NCBI RefSeq assembly: GCF_018595685.2
Contig: NZ_CP092334.1
Coordinates: 462,001-526,000 of the forward strand
Direction: 5' to 3'
From: Flavihumibacter rivuli
GTDB lineage: Bacteria > Bacteroidota > Bacteroidia > Chitinophagales > Chitinophagaceae
Length of the DNA: 64,000 nt
The notes under the pieces are model-generated. The model was not told the DNA's origin, did not search any database, and saw only the letters and a program-made list of their open reading frames with translations. Shown piece after piece: positions 36,525 through 45,107 of this stretch (its first letter is position 1; each line of letters opens with the position of its first letter). Made by a program: the position numbers and the translations under genes.

Positions 36525-37528
36525 TGGATCAAGTATTGTGTTTTGGGGAACTCTTGCTTCGGTATGCACCGGACAATGAAGGCAACTGGTTGCGACAGGG
36601 CGCTATGCCTGTTTACATTGGTGGTGCTGAATACAATGTAGCAGCAGCGCTGGCCCAATGGGGAGTGCCGGTATCCTATTGTACGGCCCTGCCGCAAAAT
36701 TATTTATCCAACCACCTGTTAAGCCAGTTGCAGCGGCAGAAAATTGATGCCAGTCCCATTGTTTATAGTGGCGAAAGGATAGGTGCCTATTTCTTGCCAT
36801 TTGGAAAGGACCTGAAGCATACTGGTGTGATCTATGACCGATCTGGTTCTTCCTTTTCACAACTCGAACCTGGCAGTATCAATTGGGTGAAGTTGCTGAA
36901 GGATAAGAAATGGTTTCATTTCTCCGCCATCAGTGCCTCCCTCACGCCTAATGCGGCCGCAGTTTGCCTTGAGGCGGTGAAAGTGGCCAGGGCGCTGGAT
37001 ATCCCGGTGTCACTCGACCTGAATTACCGGCCAAGGTTGTGGAAGTATGGAAAGGAGCCGGTTGAGGTAATGCCTGAACTGGCCAGTTATTGCACGGTGC
37101 TGATGGGGAATATCTGGAGTGCCCATACCATGCTCGGTGTACCGCTCCAGGAAGAGATGATCTCATCAGGTTATTATTATCGCCATGCGGAGATCAGTGC
37201 TACGCATATACTTGAACGTTATCCCTCCTGCCAGTGGGTCGCCAATACCTTCCGGTTTGAGGATGGACCGGGTATTGCCTATTCTGCAACGCTGTTCTCC
37301 AGGGGCGAAGGAAGTTTGGTTTCGCGGGAATATGCTGCAGGCAGTGTGGCCGATAAGGTGGGTTCGGGGGATTGTTTCATGGCGGGGTTGATCTATGGGA
37401 AATTTTCCGGCCTTTCTACCAGGGATACCCTGGAATATGCAACAGCCGCAGCTTTCAGGAAGCTGCAGGTGATGGGGGATATAACAACAGATACCATCCA
37501 GGATATCAAAAAACAAATAAAAGCATGA
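36524..37528 (+). CDS. kdgK: 2-keto-3-deoxygluconate kinase (PfkB family)
   Basis: 334 residues, ribokinase/PfkB fold. FGELLLRYAPDNEGNWLRQG and GGAEYNVAAALAQWG at the N-terminus, VSLDLNYRPRLW in the middle, and the ATP/anion-hole motif DKVGSGDCFMAGLIYG with catalytic Asp near the end. It phosphorylates KDG to KDPG. Its first base overlaps the uxaC stop and its last four overlap the eda start (ATGA), so translation is probably coupled across the three genes. Confidence 0.93.
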   Translation: MDQVLCFGELLLRYAPDNEGNWLRQGAMPVYIGGAEYNVAAALAQWGVPVSYCTALPQNYLSNHLLSQLQRQKIDASPIVYSGERIGAYFLPFGKDLKHTGVIYDRSGSSFSQLEPGSINWVKLLKDKKWFHFSAISASLTPNAAAVCLEAVKVARALDIPVSLDLNYRPRLWKYGKEPVEVMPELASYCTVLMGNIWSAHTMLGVPLQEEMISSGYYYRHAEISATHILERYPSCQWVANTFRFEDGPGIAYSATLFSRGEGSLVSREYAAGSVADKVGSGDCFMAGLIYGKFSGLSTRDTLEYATAAAFRKLQVMGDITTDTIQDIKKQIKA

Positions 37529-38187
37529 GTAGTTCCGGAAAGATCCTTGATGCAATAAAAGAACAACTGGTATTGCCCTTGTTTTACCATGATTCACCTG
37601 AGCTCTCCTTATCGGTGATCAAGGCGCTGTACAATGCCGGGGTGCGGGTGGTCGAGTACACTAACCGTGGGGACCATGCTTTGGAAAATTTCAGGCTCCT
37701 GAAGTCGACCTTACTGGTTGAAGCGCCGGGTATTTTCCTGGGCGCAGGAACCGTAAAGACTGCAGGGGAGGCGAGGGCCTTCATGGATGCCGGTGCGGAC
37801 TTCCTGGTGAGCCCGGTGGTGGATCCGGAAGTGGGAGAGCTGGCGCGGCACAATGGATTGTTGTGGGTGCCCGGCTGTATGACCCCAACAGAGATACAGT
37901 CAGCTGTAAAGGCAGGCGCTTCATTGGTGAAAATGTTCCCGGGTAATGTGTTGGGACCAGGCTTCATTGCTGCAATAAAAGACTTGTTCCCGGGAACCAG
38001 CTTCATGCCTACAGGAGGGGTGGAACTGGAAGAAGAGAATATGCGGGGGTGGTTCCGTGCCGGCGCAGTTGCCGTGGGCATGGGCTCGCGACTCATCAGT
38101 AAGGAGATCCTGACCAATAAGAACCTTTCCCAACTGGAAACAGATACTCAAATAGCCTTAAGAATAGCACGTTCAGCAAAAGCCTAA
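37525..38187 (+). CDS. eda: KDPG/KHG aldolase
   Basis: 220 residues from the ATG at 37525, which overlaps the kdgK stop; a longer open frame upstream is just read-through of kdgK. Class I aldolase TIM barrel: VVEYTNRGDHALENF carries the acid-base Glu, GAGTVKTAGEARAFMDAGA, FLVSPVVDPEV, WVPGCMTPTEIQSAVKAGA and VKMFPGNVLGPGFI with the Schiff-base Lys. It splits KDPG into pyruvate and glyceraldehyde-3-phosphate, completing glucuronate breakdown. Confidence 0.95.
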   Translation: MSSSGKILDAIKEQLVLPLFYHDSPELSLSVIKALYNAGVRVVEYTNRGDHALENFRLLKSTLLVEAPGIFLGAGTVKTAGEARAFMDAGADFLVSPVVDPEVGELARHNGLLWVPGCMTPTEIQSAVKAGASLVKMFPGNVLGPGFIAAIKDLFPGTSFMPTGGVELEEENMRGWFRAGAVAVGMGSRLISKEILTNKNLSQLETDTQIALRIARSAKA

Positions 38188-38197
38188 TCAGAACTGT

Positions 38198-39478
38198 ATG
38201 CCTGCACCAAAAGGAAATACCCGCTGGGTGGTGGTAGCCCTCTTGTTCTTTGCGACCACTGGCAACTATCTCGACCGCCAGGTGATCGGTTTGTTAAAAC
38301 CTACGCTGGAAAAAGAATTCGGTTGGTCGGAAACGGATTACAGCAATATCGTGATGGCCTTTTCCGCAGCCTATGCCATTGGTTTATTGGGTTTTGGTCG
38401 TTGGATAGACAAGATCGGTACCCGCCTTGGCTATGCCCTTTCGGTGTTGTTCTGGAGCATTGCTGCCATGGCGCATGCCCTGGCTAAATCAACATTTGGT
38501 TTTGGGATGGCAAGGGCTGCCCTGGGTGTTGCCGAAGCAGGGAATTTCCCGGCGGCCATTAAAACTGTGGCGGAATGGTTTCCCAAGAAAGAAAGGGCCC
38601 TGGCAACCGGGATCTTTAACTCTGGATCCAATGTTGGGGCTGTGGTAGCGCCGATCATGGTGCCGGCCTTATTGGGCGCTTTTGGATGGCAGGAGGCCTT
38701 CCTCGTAACGGGAGCGATCGGATTCATATGGCTCATCTTTTGGTGGCGATGGTTTGACCTTCCCCAAAAACATTCGTCTGTATCCAAAGTAGAGTTGGCG
38801 CATATCGAGAGTGATGGCGAGGAACAGGAGGAAAGCGGGGAGAAGGTAAAGTGGTCATCCCTTTTTATGAAGAAACAAACCTGGGCATTCATCTTCGGGA
38901 AATTCTTTGCCGACCCGATCTGGTATTTCTTCCTCTTCTGGTTGCCTTCTTATTTTTCCTCGGTGTTCCAATTGGATCTGAAGAAGCCTAGCCTTCCTTT
39001 GGTGATTGTTTATACGGCAACGACCATCGGGAGTGTTATGGGAGGTTATCTGTCCTCCTGGTTGATCAGGAAGGGTTGGCCTGTTTTCAAGGCAAGGAAA
39101 ACATCAATGCTGGCCTTTGCCATTTGTGTATTGCCCATCATCAGTGCACGTTATGCTACCAATGTCTGGCAGGCTGTGGCATTGATCAGCCTTGCTGCTG
39201 CAGCCCACCAGGCCTGGAGCGCCAATATCTTTACCACTGCATCTGATATGTTCCCCAGGAAGGCGGTAAGTTCTGTGGTAGGGATCGGCAGCATGGCAGG
39301 TTCCGTAGGGGGCATTCTATTTCCCTTGTTCATCGGCTGGATCCTCGACCAATACAAGGCCATTGGTAATATTTCTGCCGGCTACAATATTATTTTCCTG
39401 ATTTGTGGCACCAGTTACCTCGTGGGCTGGGTATTGATGCATTTGTGTGCGCCGAGGATGGAGCGGGTTGAGCTTTAG
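38198..39478 (+). CDS. exuT: Hexuronate MFS transporter (ExuT type)
   Basis: 426 residues, twelve membrane helices, anion:cation symporter branch of the MFS. RWVVVALLFFATTGNYLDRQVIGLLKPTLEKEFGWSE region at the start, GFGRWIDKIGTRLGYAL, EAGNFPAAIKTVAEWFPKKERALATGIFNSG and the C-terminal SSVVGIGSMAGSVGGILFP are typical for ExuT. It closes the glucuronate run 10 bp after eda and would import free glucuronate or galacturonate through the inner membrane. No terminator was recognised in the following 169 bp. Confidence 0.93.
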   Translation: MPAPKGNTRWVVVALLFFATTGNYLDRQVIGLLKPTLEKEFGWSETDYSNIVMAFSAAYAIGLLGFGRWIDKIGTRLGYALSVLFWSIAAMAHALAKSTFGFGMARAALGVAEAGNFPAAIKTVAEWFPKKERALATGIFNSGSNVGAVVAPIMVPALLGAFGWQEAFLVTGAIGFIWLIFWWRWFDLPQKHSSVSKVELAHIESDGEEQEESGEKVKWSSLFMKKQTWAFIFGKFFADPIWYFFLFWLPSYFSSVFQLDLKKPSLPLVIVYTATTIGSVMGGYLSSWLIRKGWPVFKARKTSMLAFAICVLPIISARYATNVWQAVALISLAAAAHQAWSANIFTTASDMFPRKAVSSVVGIGSMAGSVGGILFPLFIGWILDQYKAIGNISAGYNIIFLICGTSYLVGWVLMHLCAPRMERVEL

Positions 39479-39647
39479 CGATACAGCATAAGGTCAATAC
39501 TGAATTTAGAATGGTATAATTTTTAGAAGTTGTTTAATAGGCCTGTTTTGTAAGTTGGGTAATTATGAAAAGATAGGGTTTTGGATGATTGAAGTGTTGC
39601 AAAATAGAAAATCGGAAACTATTTTGGGCGCAAACAAAACCTATCAA

Positions 39648-40187
39648 ATGAAACGTATCCTATTTCCCTTGCTGTGTGCATTGATTTTCCTGGCCTCCTG
39701 TTCAAAAGGCAAAGACGAGCCATCCTATTTCATCACTTGTAAAATAGATGGTGTTGAGAAATCCTTCAACACTGAATGCTCGGCAATCCATAGTATAATC
39801 GACGTTAGTGAGTTAATAAATATCAGAGGCGCTGACACTAAAGGAAGCCATCCCTCTTCTTTTGGGATCATTCTTTCCAATGGCCCTGCCGCAAAGCCGA
39901 TCGGAAAATCAGGGGTTTTTACCAGTACCACAAAGGATTTCGAGATCAATACCCAGTATTTAGATCTGGTTTCCGGAGCAAGCTATGGCGCCGGTACCAT
40001 GGTTAGTAATAGTGCTAACGAATGGGGGGTAGAAATCGAGAATCAATTTGTATTAACCATTACCAGCAATGATGGCAATATCATCGAGGGAACTTTTTCT
40101 GGGGATTATTACTACTATTCCGGTCCCTTAGGGGATTTCATCAGGATTACTGACGGAAAGTTCAGGCTGAAGGTCTATCCGGAATGA
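39648..40187 (+). CDS. Small lipoprotein, DEPSYFxTCKxDG family, copy 1
   Basis: 179 residues from the ATG at 39648; the open frame from 39555 has no signal. Signal peptide with lipobox FLASC. No known domain; it is a diverged paralogue of 43196-43735, sharing DEPSYFITCKIDGVEKSFN, a central FGIILSNGPAAKPIGKSGVF and a C-terminal LTITSNDGNIIEGTFSGDYY...GKFRLKV block. The fold is probably a beta-barrel or sandwich anchored in a membrane. Function unknown. Confidence 0.75.
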   Translation: MKRILFPLLCALIFLASCSKGKDEPSYFITCKIDGVEKSFNTECSAIHSIIDVSELINIRGADTKGSHPSSFGIILSNGPAAKPIGKSGVFTSTTKDFEINTQYLDLVSGASYGAGTMVSNSANEWGVEIENQFVLTITSNDGNIIEGTFSGDYYYYSGPLGDFIRITDGKFRLKVYPE

Positions 40188-40326
40188 TCTTAAATGGTTG
40201 AAATTACAGGAAGCAGGTATCAGGTAAACTAGTGTTTAAGTTGGTTGGTTCTCAGAATAATGATGATAGGGAAAAAAGTGAGCGGATTTAATTTTCTTCT
40301 TTTTTGAAGACCAAACATCGTTTTCT

Positions 40327-40865
40327 ATGAGAAATATCTTTACCTGTTCCCTGCTTTCCTTGTTCTTTTTTCAACCTGTACCAAGGTCAATGATGAGCCT
40401 TCTTATTTCATGACCTGTAAAAATGGATGGGTGGAGGAAAACTTCAATGTTGGGGCTTATGCCTCCTATTTGAAGGTTGAGAATATTGAATTCTTGGGTA
40501 TGGGAGGCTTTGAGAACTGTAATGATGACTCGCCCACCATGGGGCTATTCTTGTCAAACCAGCCAAGTGAGAAGCCTTTAGGGTCAACCGGGACATTCAA
40601 CAGTACCAATACAGACTGGGAATTGCTGACTACCTATATGGCCAGGGAGATGAAGGAAGAATTTCATCCAGGGTCTGCTGTTAACGCGATTGCAGAAGTC
40701 CAGGGTGTGACCATTCAGGACCTATTGGTACTGACCATAACCGCCAACGATGGCAAGATCCTGGAAGGAACCTTTTCTGGGGATCATTACCTCGATTCAG
40801 ATCTGAATGTTACCAGAAGGAGGATCATGGAAGGGAATTTCAGGTTAAGGATCATTAAGGAATAA
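40327..40865 (+). pseudogene. Frameshifted copy 2 of the small lipoprotein family
   Basis: The ATG at 40327 gives MRNIFTCSLLSLFFF and then leaves the frame, hitting TGA within 29 codons. Compared with 43196-43735 a single T is missing in the signal-peptide T-run near 40364-40372. Restoring it yields a full lipoprotein with a TCTK cysteine site, DEPSYFMTCKNGW and an intact C-terminus (EGTFSGDHYLDSD...GNFRLRIIKE). About 80% of residues match copy 3. This is a recent duplicate that has lost expression, unless the T-run is a sequencing error. Confidence 0.8.
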
Positions 40866-40884
40866 AATGGACAATCAATTGCAT

Positions 40885-40910
40885 AAGGGCACCTCAAGGG
40901 TGCCTTTTTT
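40885..40910 (+). terminator. Intrinsic terminator after lipoprotein copy 2
   Basis: AAGGGCACC and GGTGCCTTTTTT form a stem of about nine pairs with a five-base loop and a T run. An almost identical hairpin follows copy 3 at 43755-43780, showing that the duplication included the terminator. Confidence 0.8.
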
Positions 40911-40979
40911 ATTGGAGCTGTAACTTTCCTTTAACCTGGTTGGTATGATTAGGTATCATCCACTACAACCTTAACTACT

Positions 40980-41093
40980 ATAGCAATTGAAAGAAAGTAC
41001 ATTGTCAGCTGGGTAAGGGTCCTTGCCTTCTTTAACCTTATCTTCAGGAATATTAAAATAAAAATCGTAGCTTACTGTATTAGGGAGCAATAA
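40980..41093 (+). pseudogene. 5' fragment of a duplicated acyltransferase gene, start codon lost
   Basis: This stretch aligns base for base with the beginning of the acyltransferase gene at 43850: the fragment reads ERKYIVSWVRVLAFFNLIF where the intact gene reads ERKHYIDWVRVLAFFILIF. The ATG has become ATA and similarity ends after about 25 codons; the frame stays open to a TAA at 41091. It is the tail of the duplicated block that also holds the lipoprotein copy. Confidence 0.8.
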
Positions 41094-41206
41094 AAATCCT
41101 TCTTCATTTTATTGATCCATCCGTCATTAGTTCTTCCCCATTATGAAAGCACTGGATTAAGGTTTAGTTGACTAGGTATTTTTTGTTAACCTTATCCTTT
41201 TGCTGT

Positions 41207-41932
41207 ATGGAAGTGTACCTGAGCAAAACAATTCTTCTTATCAAGGAAAAACAGCAACGCTGGAACCAGGAATTGCGGCATAAAGGCTGGTATAGGATCT
41301 TCTGCGAAAAATACTATGATATCAGTAATGCATGGTTTTACAGGCGCTGGGGTATCCGTCATGCTAATACCCCCCAAAATCTTGCTGCTACCATTGACAG
41401 GTCTGCCGGCAAGGACAGTTGGCAGAATGATGCTTCTTCCTTCTATTATATTTTTAAAGGTTTCAGGCATGTCCCCCTGGCGCCCGTGGCCATCAATTTA
41501 CTCGACCTGGGTTGCGGGTCGGGAAGGGTATTGTCCGTTGGGATGAAGCTGGGATTTAACCAGGTTACAGGCGTAGACCTTGATGAAGAGTCACTGGAAT
41601 TTGCTGAAATGAATTGCCGGATCATGCAGGCGCATGGCAGCAGGACCAGGTTTTCCATCCATTGCCACGATGCCGGTGATTTCGCCATCCCTGAAGGGAC
41701 CAACCTCATCTACCTGTTCAACCCTTTTGGGGAAAGGACCTTGCGGCAGGTCGTTCATAATATCCTTCACTATCTCTCTAAAGGTGGGAGGGAAGTATAC
41801 CTGGTTTACTATTTCCCTTATTACCGGGATGTCATAGAAAGTTACCGGGAATTCAAAACCTGGTTCCGCAGTAACTATAAGGATGGCGCCCCTGATCTGA
41901 TCGTATATAAAATTGAAGCCAATACAGTTTGA
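41207..41932 (+). CDS. SAM-dependent methyltransferase
   Basis: 241 residues from the ATG at 41207; a TTG 39 bases upstream is possible but unneeded. The class I methyltransferase core shows LLDLGCGSGRVLSVGMKLG (SAM-binding), VTGVDLDEESLEFAEMNC and NLIYLFNPFGERTLRQVV. The N-terminal 90 residues are basic and helical (YRIFCEKYYDISNAWFYRRW) and could bind the acceptor or a membrane. The acceptor is unknown. It lies inserted between the two halves of the local duplication. Confidence 0.85.
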   Translation: MEVYLSKTILLIKEKQQRWNQELRHKGWYRIFCEKYYDISNAWFYRRWGIRHANTPQNLAATIDRSAGKDSWQNDASSFYYIFKGFRHVPLAPVAINLLDLGCGSGRVLSVGMKLGFNQVTGVDLDEESLEFAEMNCRIMQAHGSRTRFSIHCHDAGDFAIPEGTNLIYLFNPFGERTLRQVVHNILHYLSKGGREVYLVYYFPYYRDVIESYREFKTWFRSNYKDGAPDLIVYKIEANTV

Positions 41933-41938
41933 CCAGTA

Positions 41939-42109
41939 ATGCCAGAGTTTGTTCCTGCTTACGGACAGTTCATCAGTCATTTTGCCCAATTGGCCACTAA
42001 TAAGGATTCCTTAACCATGCCCTTCCGAATTTTACTGTACAGTCCAGGAGATTCGATAGGAAGCCTTGTGTATACCTTCCCCTGGGATCTTTGTGATTAT
42101 TCATCGTAA
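41939..42109 (+). CDS. Possible small ORF between methyltransferase and dehydrogenase
   Basis: A 56-codon ATG frame, MPEFVPAYGQFISHFAQLAT..., starting 6 bp after the methyltransferase stop and ending 14 bp before the next gene. No domain or signal is recognised. Its spacing fits an operon member, but chance could also leave this length open. Confidence 0.25.
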   Translation: MPEFVPAYGQFISHFAQLATNKDSLTMPFRILLYSPGDSIGSLVYTFPWDLCDYSS

Positions 42110-42123
42110 AAGGTAAAATTGGT

Positions 42124-43122
42124 ATGAAAGCATTGTTGTTTCGATCCAAGGATGAGCCCTTGCGGATCGCAGTAATAGAAACCCCGCAACCCGCTGCCGG
42201 CGAGGTGTTGATCAGGCTGCATTATGCAGCCATCAACCACCGCGACCTTTTCCTGTGGAAGGAAAAGATCCTGGAGAAGGATATTATTCCCGGTTCGGAT
42301 GGAAGTGGGGTGGTGGCTGGCGTTGGTGCCGGAGTGGATGCGGGGTGGATCGGTAAGGAGGTCCTGGTTAATCCCAGCTTGTATTGGGGCGGGAATGCTG
42401 CCATTCCCTCTGAAAAATATGAAATACTTGGTGTGCCTACCAATGGCACCTTTGCGGAGTATATGGTTATTCCCCAAAATTACGTGTACCCGATTCCCCA
42501 ACACCTTGAGCTGAAAGAAGCTGCTGCCATTCCGTTGGCATCGCTTACTGCTTACCGCGCACTGTTCACCAAAGCAAGATTGGCTAAAGGGGAGAAAGTA
42601 TTGGTCACGGGCATAGGAGGTGGCGTGGCGATCTTCCTGTTGCAAATGGCCGTCGCTTCCGGTGCTGAAGTATATGTCAGCTCATCTTCTGATGATAAGC
42701 TCAGTAGGGCGGTCAGCATGGGGGCCAGGGCAGGTTTCAATTACCGTGACCCGGACTGGGTAGATAAAGCAAGGGCTGTTGTTACGGGATTTGATGTGAT
42801 CATAGATAGTGCAGGTGGCAGTGGTTTTGAGGCGCTTACCGAACTCGCTAACCCCGGGGCAAGGATCGTGAACTTTGGTCGCACAGCCGGTAATGAGGTC
42901 AGGATTAAGCCTTCGGTCTTATTCAACAAGCAGTTGACCATTATGGGCACCCTGATGGGGAACGACCAGGAGTTTGCCGATATGCTGGCTTTTTATGAAA
43001 GGCATCAGTTACAACCGGCGATCGAGGCGGAGTATAGATTGGAGGAGTATGAGGCTGCTATAGCACTGTTGGAGGAAGGACGTCACTTTGGAAAACTGGT
43101 GTTTAACCTGGCCAGTTCCTGA
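42124..43122 (+). CDS. Zinc-binding-dehydrogenase-family (MDR) oxidoreductase, zinc-free type
   Basis: 332 residues, medium-chain dehydrogenase/reductase. N-terminal GroES-like domain (NHRDLFLWKEKILEKDIIPGSDGSGVVAGVG), then a Rossmann domain with VLVTGIGGGVAIFLLQMAV, a GGxGGVA-like loop slightly altered. Ligand residues of the catalytic and structural zinc sites of alcohol dehydrogenases are missing, as in quinone-oxidoreductase and YogA-like members. Substrate unknown; probably NADP-dependent reduction of a quinone or enone. Confidence 0.87.
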   Translation: MKALLFRSKDEPLRIAVIETPQPAAGEVLIRLHYAAINHRDLFLWKEKILEKDIIPGSDGSGVVAGVGAGVDAGWIGKEVLVNPSLYWGGNAAIPSEKYEILGVPTNGTFAEYMVIPQNYVYPIPQHLELKEAAAIPLASLTAYRALFTKARLAKGEKVLVTGIGGGVAIFLLQMAVASGAEVYVSSSSDDKLSRAVSMGARAGFNYRDPDWVDKARAVVTGFDVIIDSAGGSGFEALTELANPGARIVNFGRTAGNEVRIKPSVLFNKQLTIMGTLMGNDQEFADMLAFYERHQLQPAIEAEYRLEEYEAAIALLEEGRHFGKLVFNLASS

Positions 43123-43195
43123 AGGGATGAATTATAGTATAAGGGTGTGAAAAATTGAAATTCTTTTCTATTTTTCCCGTCAAACATTCTTTTCT

Positions 43196-43735
43196 ATGAG
43201 AAATATCTTTATCTGTTCCCTGCTTGCCTTGTTTCTTTTTTCATCCTGTTCCAAGGACAATGACGAACCTTCCTATTTCCTGACCTGTAAAATAGATGGG
43301 GTGGAGAAAAGCTTCAATGTTGGGGCCTATGCCTCCTATGTGAAGGTTGAGAATATTGAATTGTGGGGAATGGGAGGCTTTGAGAACCGTAATGACGACT
43401 CGCCTACCATGGGGCTATACTTGTCGAACCAGCCAAGTGAGAAGCCTTTAGGGTCAACAGGTACATTCAACAGTACCAATACAGACTGGGAAGTGCTGAG
43501 TACCTATATGGCGAAGGAGATGACGGAAGAATATAGTGCGGGGTCTTCTGTTAACGCGGATGCCGAGTTCTATGGCGTGACGATCCAGGACCCATTGGTG
43601 CTGACCATTACTTCCAATGATGGTAAAACACTGGAAGGGACCTTTTCGGGTGATCATTACCTCGATTCAGATCCGAAAGCCACCAGGAGGAAGATCACGG
43701 AAGGTAAGTTCAGGTTAAAGATCATTAAGGAATAA
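43196..43735 (+). CDS. Small lipoprotein, DEPSYFxTCKxDG family, copy 3 (intact)
   Basis: 179 residues, same length as copy 1. Signal MRNIFICSLLALFLFSSC with lipobox, then DEPSYFLTCKIDGVEKSFNVG, a central LYLSNQPSEKPLGSTGTFNSTNTD and the C-terminal VLTITSNDGKTLEGTFSGDHY block. Unknown function. It is the intact partner of the frameshifted copy at 40327, much closer to it than to copy 1, and is followed by the same terminator and by the intact acyltransferase. Confidence 0.78.
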   Translation: MRNIFICSLLALFLFSSCSKDNDEPSYFLTCKIDGVEKSFNVGAYASYVKVENIELWGMGGFENRNDDSPTMGLYLSNQPSEKPLGSTGTFNSTNTDWEVLSTYMAKEMTEEYSAGSSVNADAEFYGVTIQDPLVLTITSNDGKTLEGTFSGDHYLDSDPKATRRKITEGKFRLKIIKE

Positions 43736-43754
43736 CAGGCAAAATCAAATGCAT

Positions 43755-43780
43755 AAGGGCACCTCAAGGGTGCCTTTTTT
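43755..43780 (+). terminator. Intrinsic terminator after lipoprotein copy 3
   Basis: Same stem, loop and T run as at 40885-40910, 20 bp after the lipoprotein stop. Confidence 0.82.
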
Positions 43781-43849
43781 GTTGGAACTGTAACATTCCT
43801 TTAACCTGGTTCGTATGATTAGGTATCATCCACTTCAACCTTAACTACT

Positions 43850-45040
43850 ATGACAAATGAAAGAAAGCACTATATCGACTGGGTAAGGGTGCTTGCCTTC
43901 TTTATCCTAATCTTTTTCCATTGTGCCATGCCATTCGTGACATTCGGCTGGGAGATCAAGAACAGCGAAACTTCCGTCGGTCTGAGCCGTTTGGTCTGGT
44001 GGCTACACCAGTGGCGTTTGCCCCTGCTGTTCTTCATTTCAGGGGTGGGGATCCATTTTTCCCTGAAGCGAAGGTCAGTCTTTGCTTTTGCCGGTGAACG
44101 GATTGTCAGGTTGTTCATCCCGCTCTTTTTTGCCATGTTCTTCACCATTCCCCTCCAGGTATATTTTGAGTATACCCAAAAAGGGAGGATATCGGGATCC
44201 TATGCAGATTTCTACCCTACCGTTTGGGAGATGGTCCCCTATCCGGAAGGGAGCCTCACCTGGAGCCATATGTGGTTCGTAGTTTACCTGTTTGTGTTTT
44301 GTATGCTCTTGCTACCGGTGTTTGGGATCTTCAGGATCAAAGCACTGGAACGCTTGAAGACAAGGATCGCCAATGCTGCACATCATCCATTGCTCATGAT
44401 GATCCCGGTGCTGCCATTGCTGTATTATTACCTTACCCTTTTCATTCGTTATCCCGAGCAGCAAAGCCTGTTGGATGATTGGTTCCTGTTCCTGTCCTCG
44501 CTTACCCTCTTGTTCTATGGCTATTTTCTTGCCGGCAGCCAGCCATTTTGGGATGCCTGCCAGAAATACCGGAAGTGGTTCCTGGGTACCGCCCTGGTAT
44601 GTTCCATTTTCCTGTTTGCCCGGTATTGGTGGAATATGACTATTCCCAAAGAAGATGGATCTGAACTTTTCCTTTACGGCCTGGCCAATTCCCTGCACAT
44701 CTGGTGCATTATCCTTGCGGCCCTGGGGTTCGCCAAGCAGTACCTGAATTTTTCCAATCCCTTCCTGGTTTACGCCAATGAAGCAGTCTATCCCTTCTAC
44801 ATCCTGCACCAGACCCTGATCGTAGCCTTTGGTTACTATGTTACCCAATGGAATCTGCCTATCCTTGTCAAAATGATCCTATTGATCCTCGCTACTTTTA
44901 TTGGATTGGCTTTAGTATACAGGTGGCTGATCAGGCCGTTTATCCTGACAAGGGTGTTGTTTGGGATGAAACCCAGGAGGAAAGAATTATCAGGGACCAT
45001 TACAGAATCCACTGAATTGATCTTACAAAGGGCTGATTAA
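43850..45040 (+). CDS. Acyltransferase family 3 membrane protein
   Basis: 396 residues with about ten membrane helices. YIDWVRVLAFFILIFFHCAMPF at the N-terminus contains the conserved His of the acyltransferase-3 (OPGC/OafA) family; RRSVFAFAGERIVRLFIPLFFAM and VYPFYILHQTLIVAFGYYV are further signatures. Such proteins move acyl groups onto surface glycans or lipids at the inner membrane. The target is unknown. The first 25 codons are duplicated at 40980. Confidence 0.88.
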   Translation: MTNERKHYIDWVRVLAFFILIFFHCAMPFVTFGWEIKNSETSVGLSRLVWWLHQWRLPLLFFISGVGIHFSLKRRSVFAFAGERIVRLFIPLFFAMFFTIPLQVYFEYTQKGRISGSYADFYPTVWEMVPYPEGSLTWSHMWFVVYLFVFCMLLLPVFGIFRIKALERLKTRIANAAHHPLLMMIPVLPLLYYYLTLFIRYPEQQSLLDDWFLFLSSLTLLFYGYFLAGSQPFWDACQKYRKWFLGTALVCSIFLFARYWWNMTIPKEDGSELFLYGLANSLHIWCIILAALGFAKQYLNFSNPFLVYANEAVYPFYILHQTLIVAFGYYVTQWNLPILVKMILLILATFIGLALVYRWLIRPFILTRVLFGMKPRRKELSGTITESTELILQRAD

Positions 45041-45066
45041 AGTTGGGTAGTTAGTGAGTCAACAGT

Positions 45067-45107
45067 ACAATGAACTAGTGCTTAATAATTAGGGTTCATT
45101 GTTTTTT
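45067..45107. terminator. Candidate terminator between convergent genes
   Basis: ACAATGAAC and GTTCATTGT form a perfect 9-bp stem with an 18-base loop, followed by TTTTTT on the plus strand. It overlaps the last codons of the minus-strand amidohydrolase. The long loop lowers confidence. Confidence 0.45.

Noticed and set aside
37372..37524. Long N-terminal extension of the KDPG aldolase
   Set aside because: It overlaps kdgK coding in another frame; the ATG in the ATGA overlap gives the normal family length.
41591..41989. 132-codon minus-strand ORF
   Set aside because: It lies opposite the methyltransferase with its clear SAM motif; no homology recognised.
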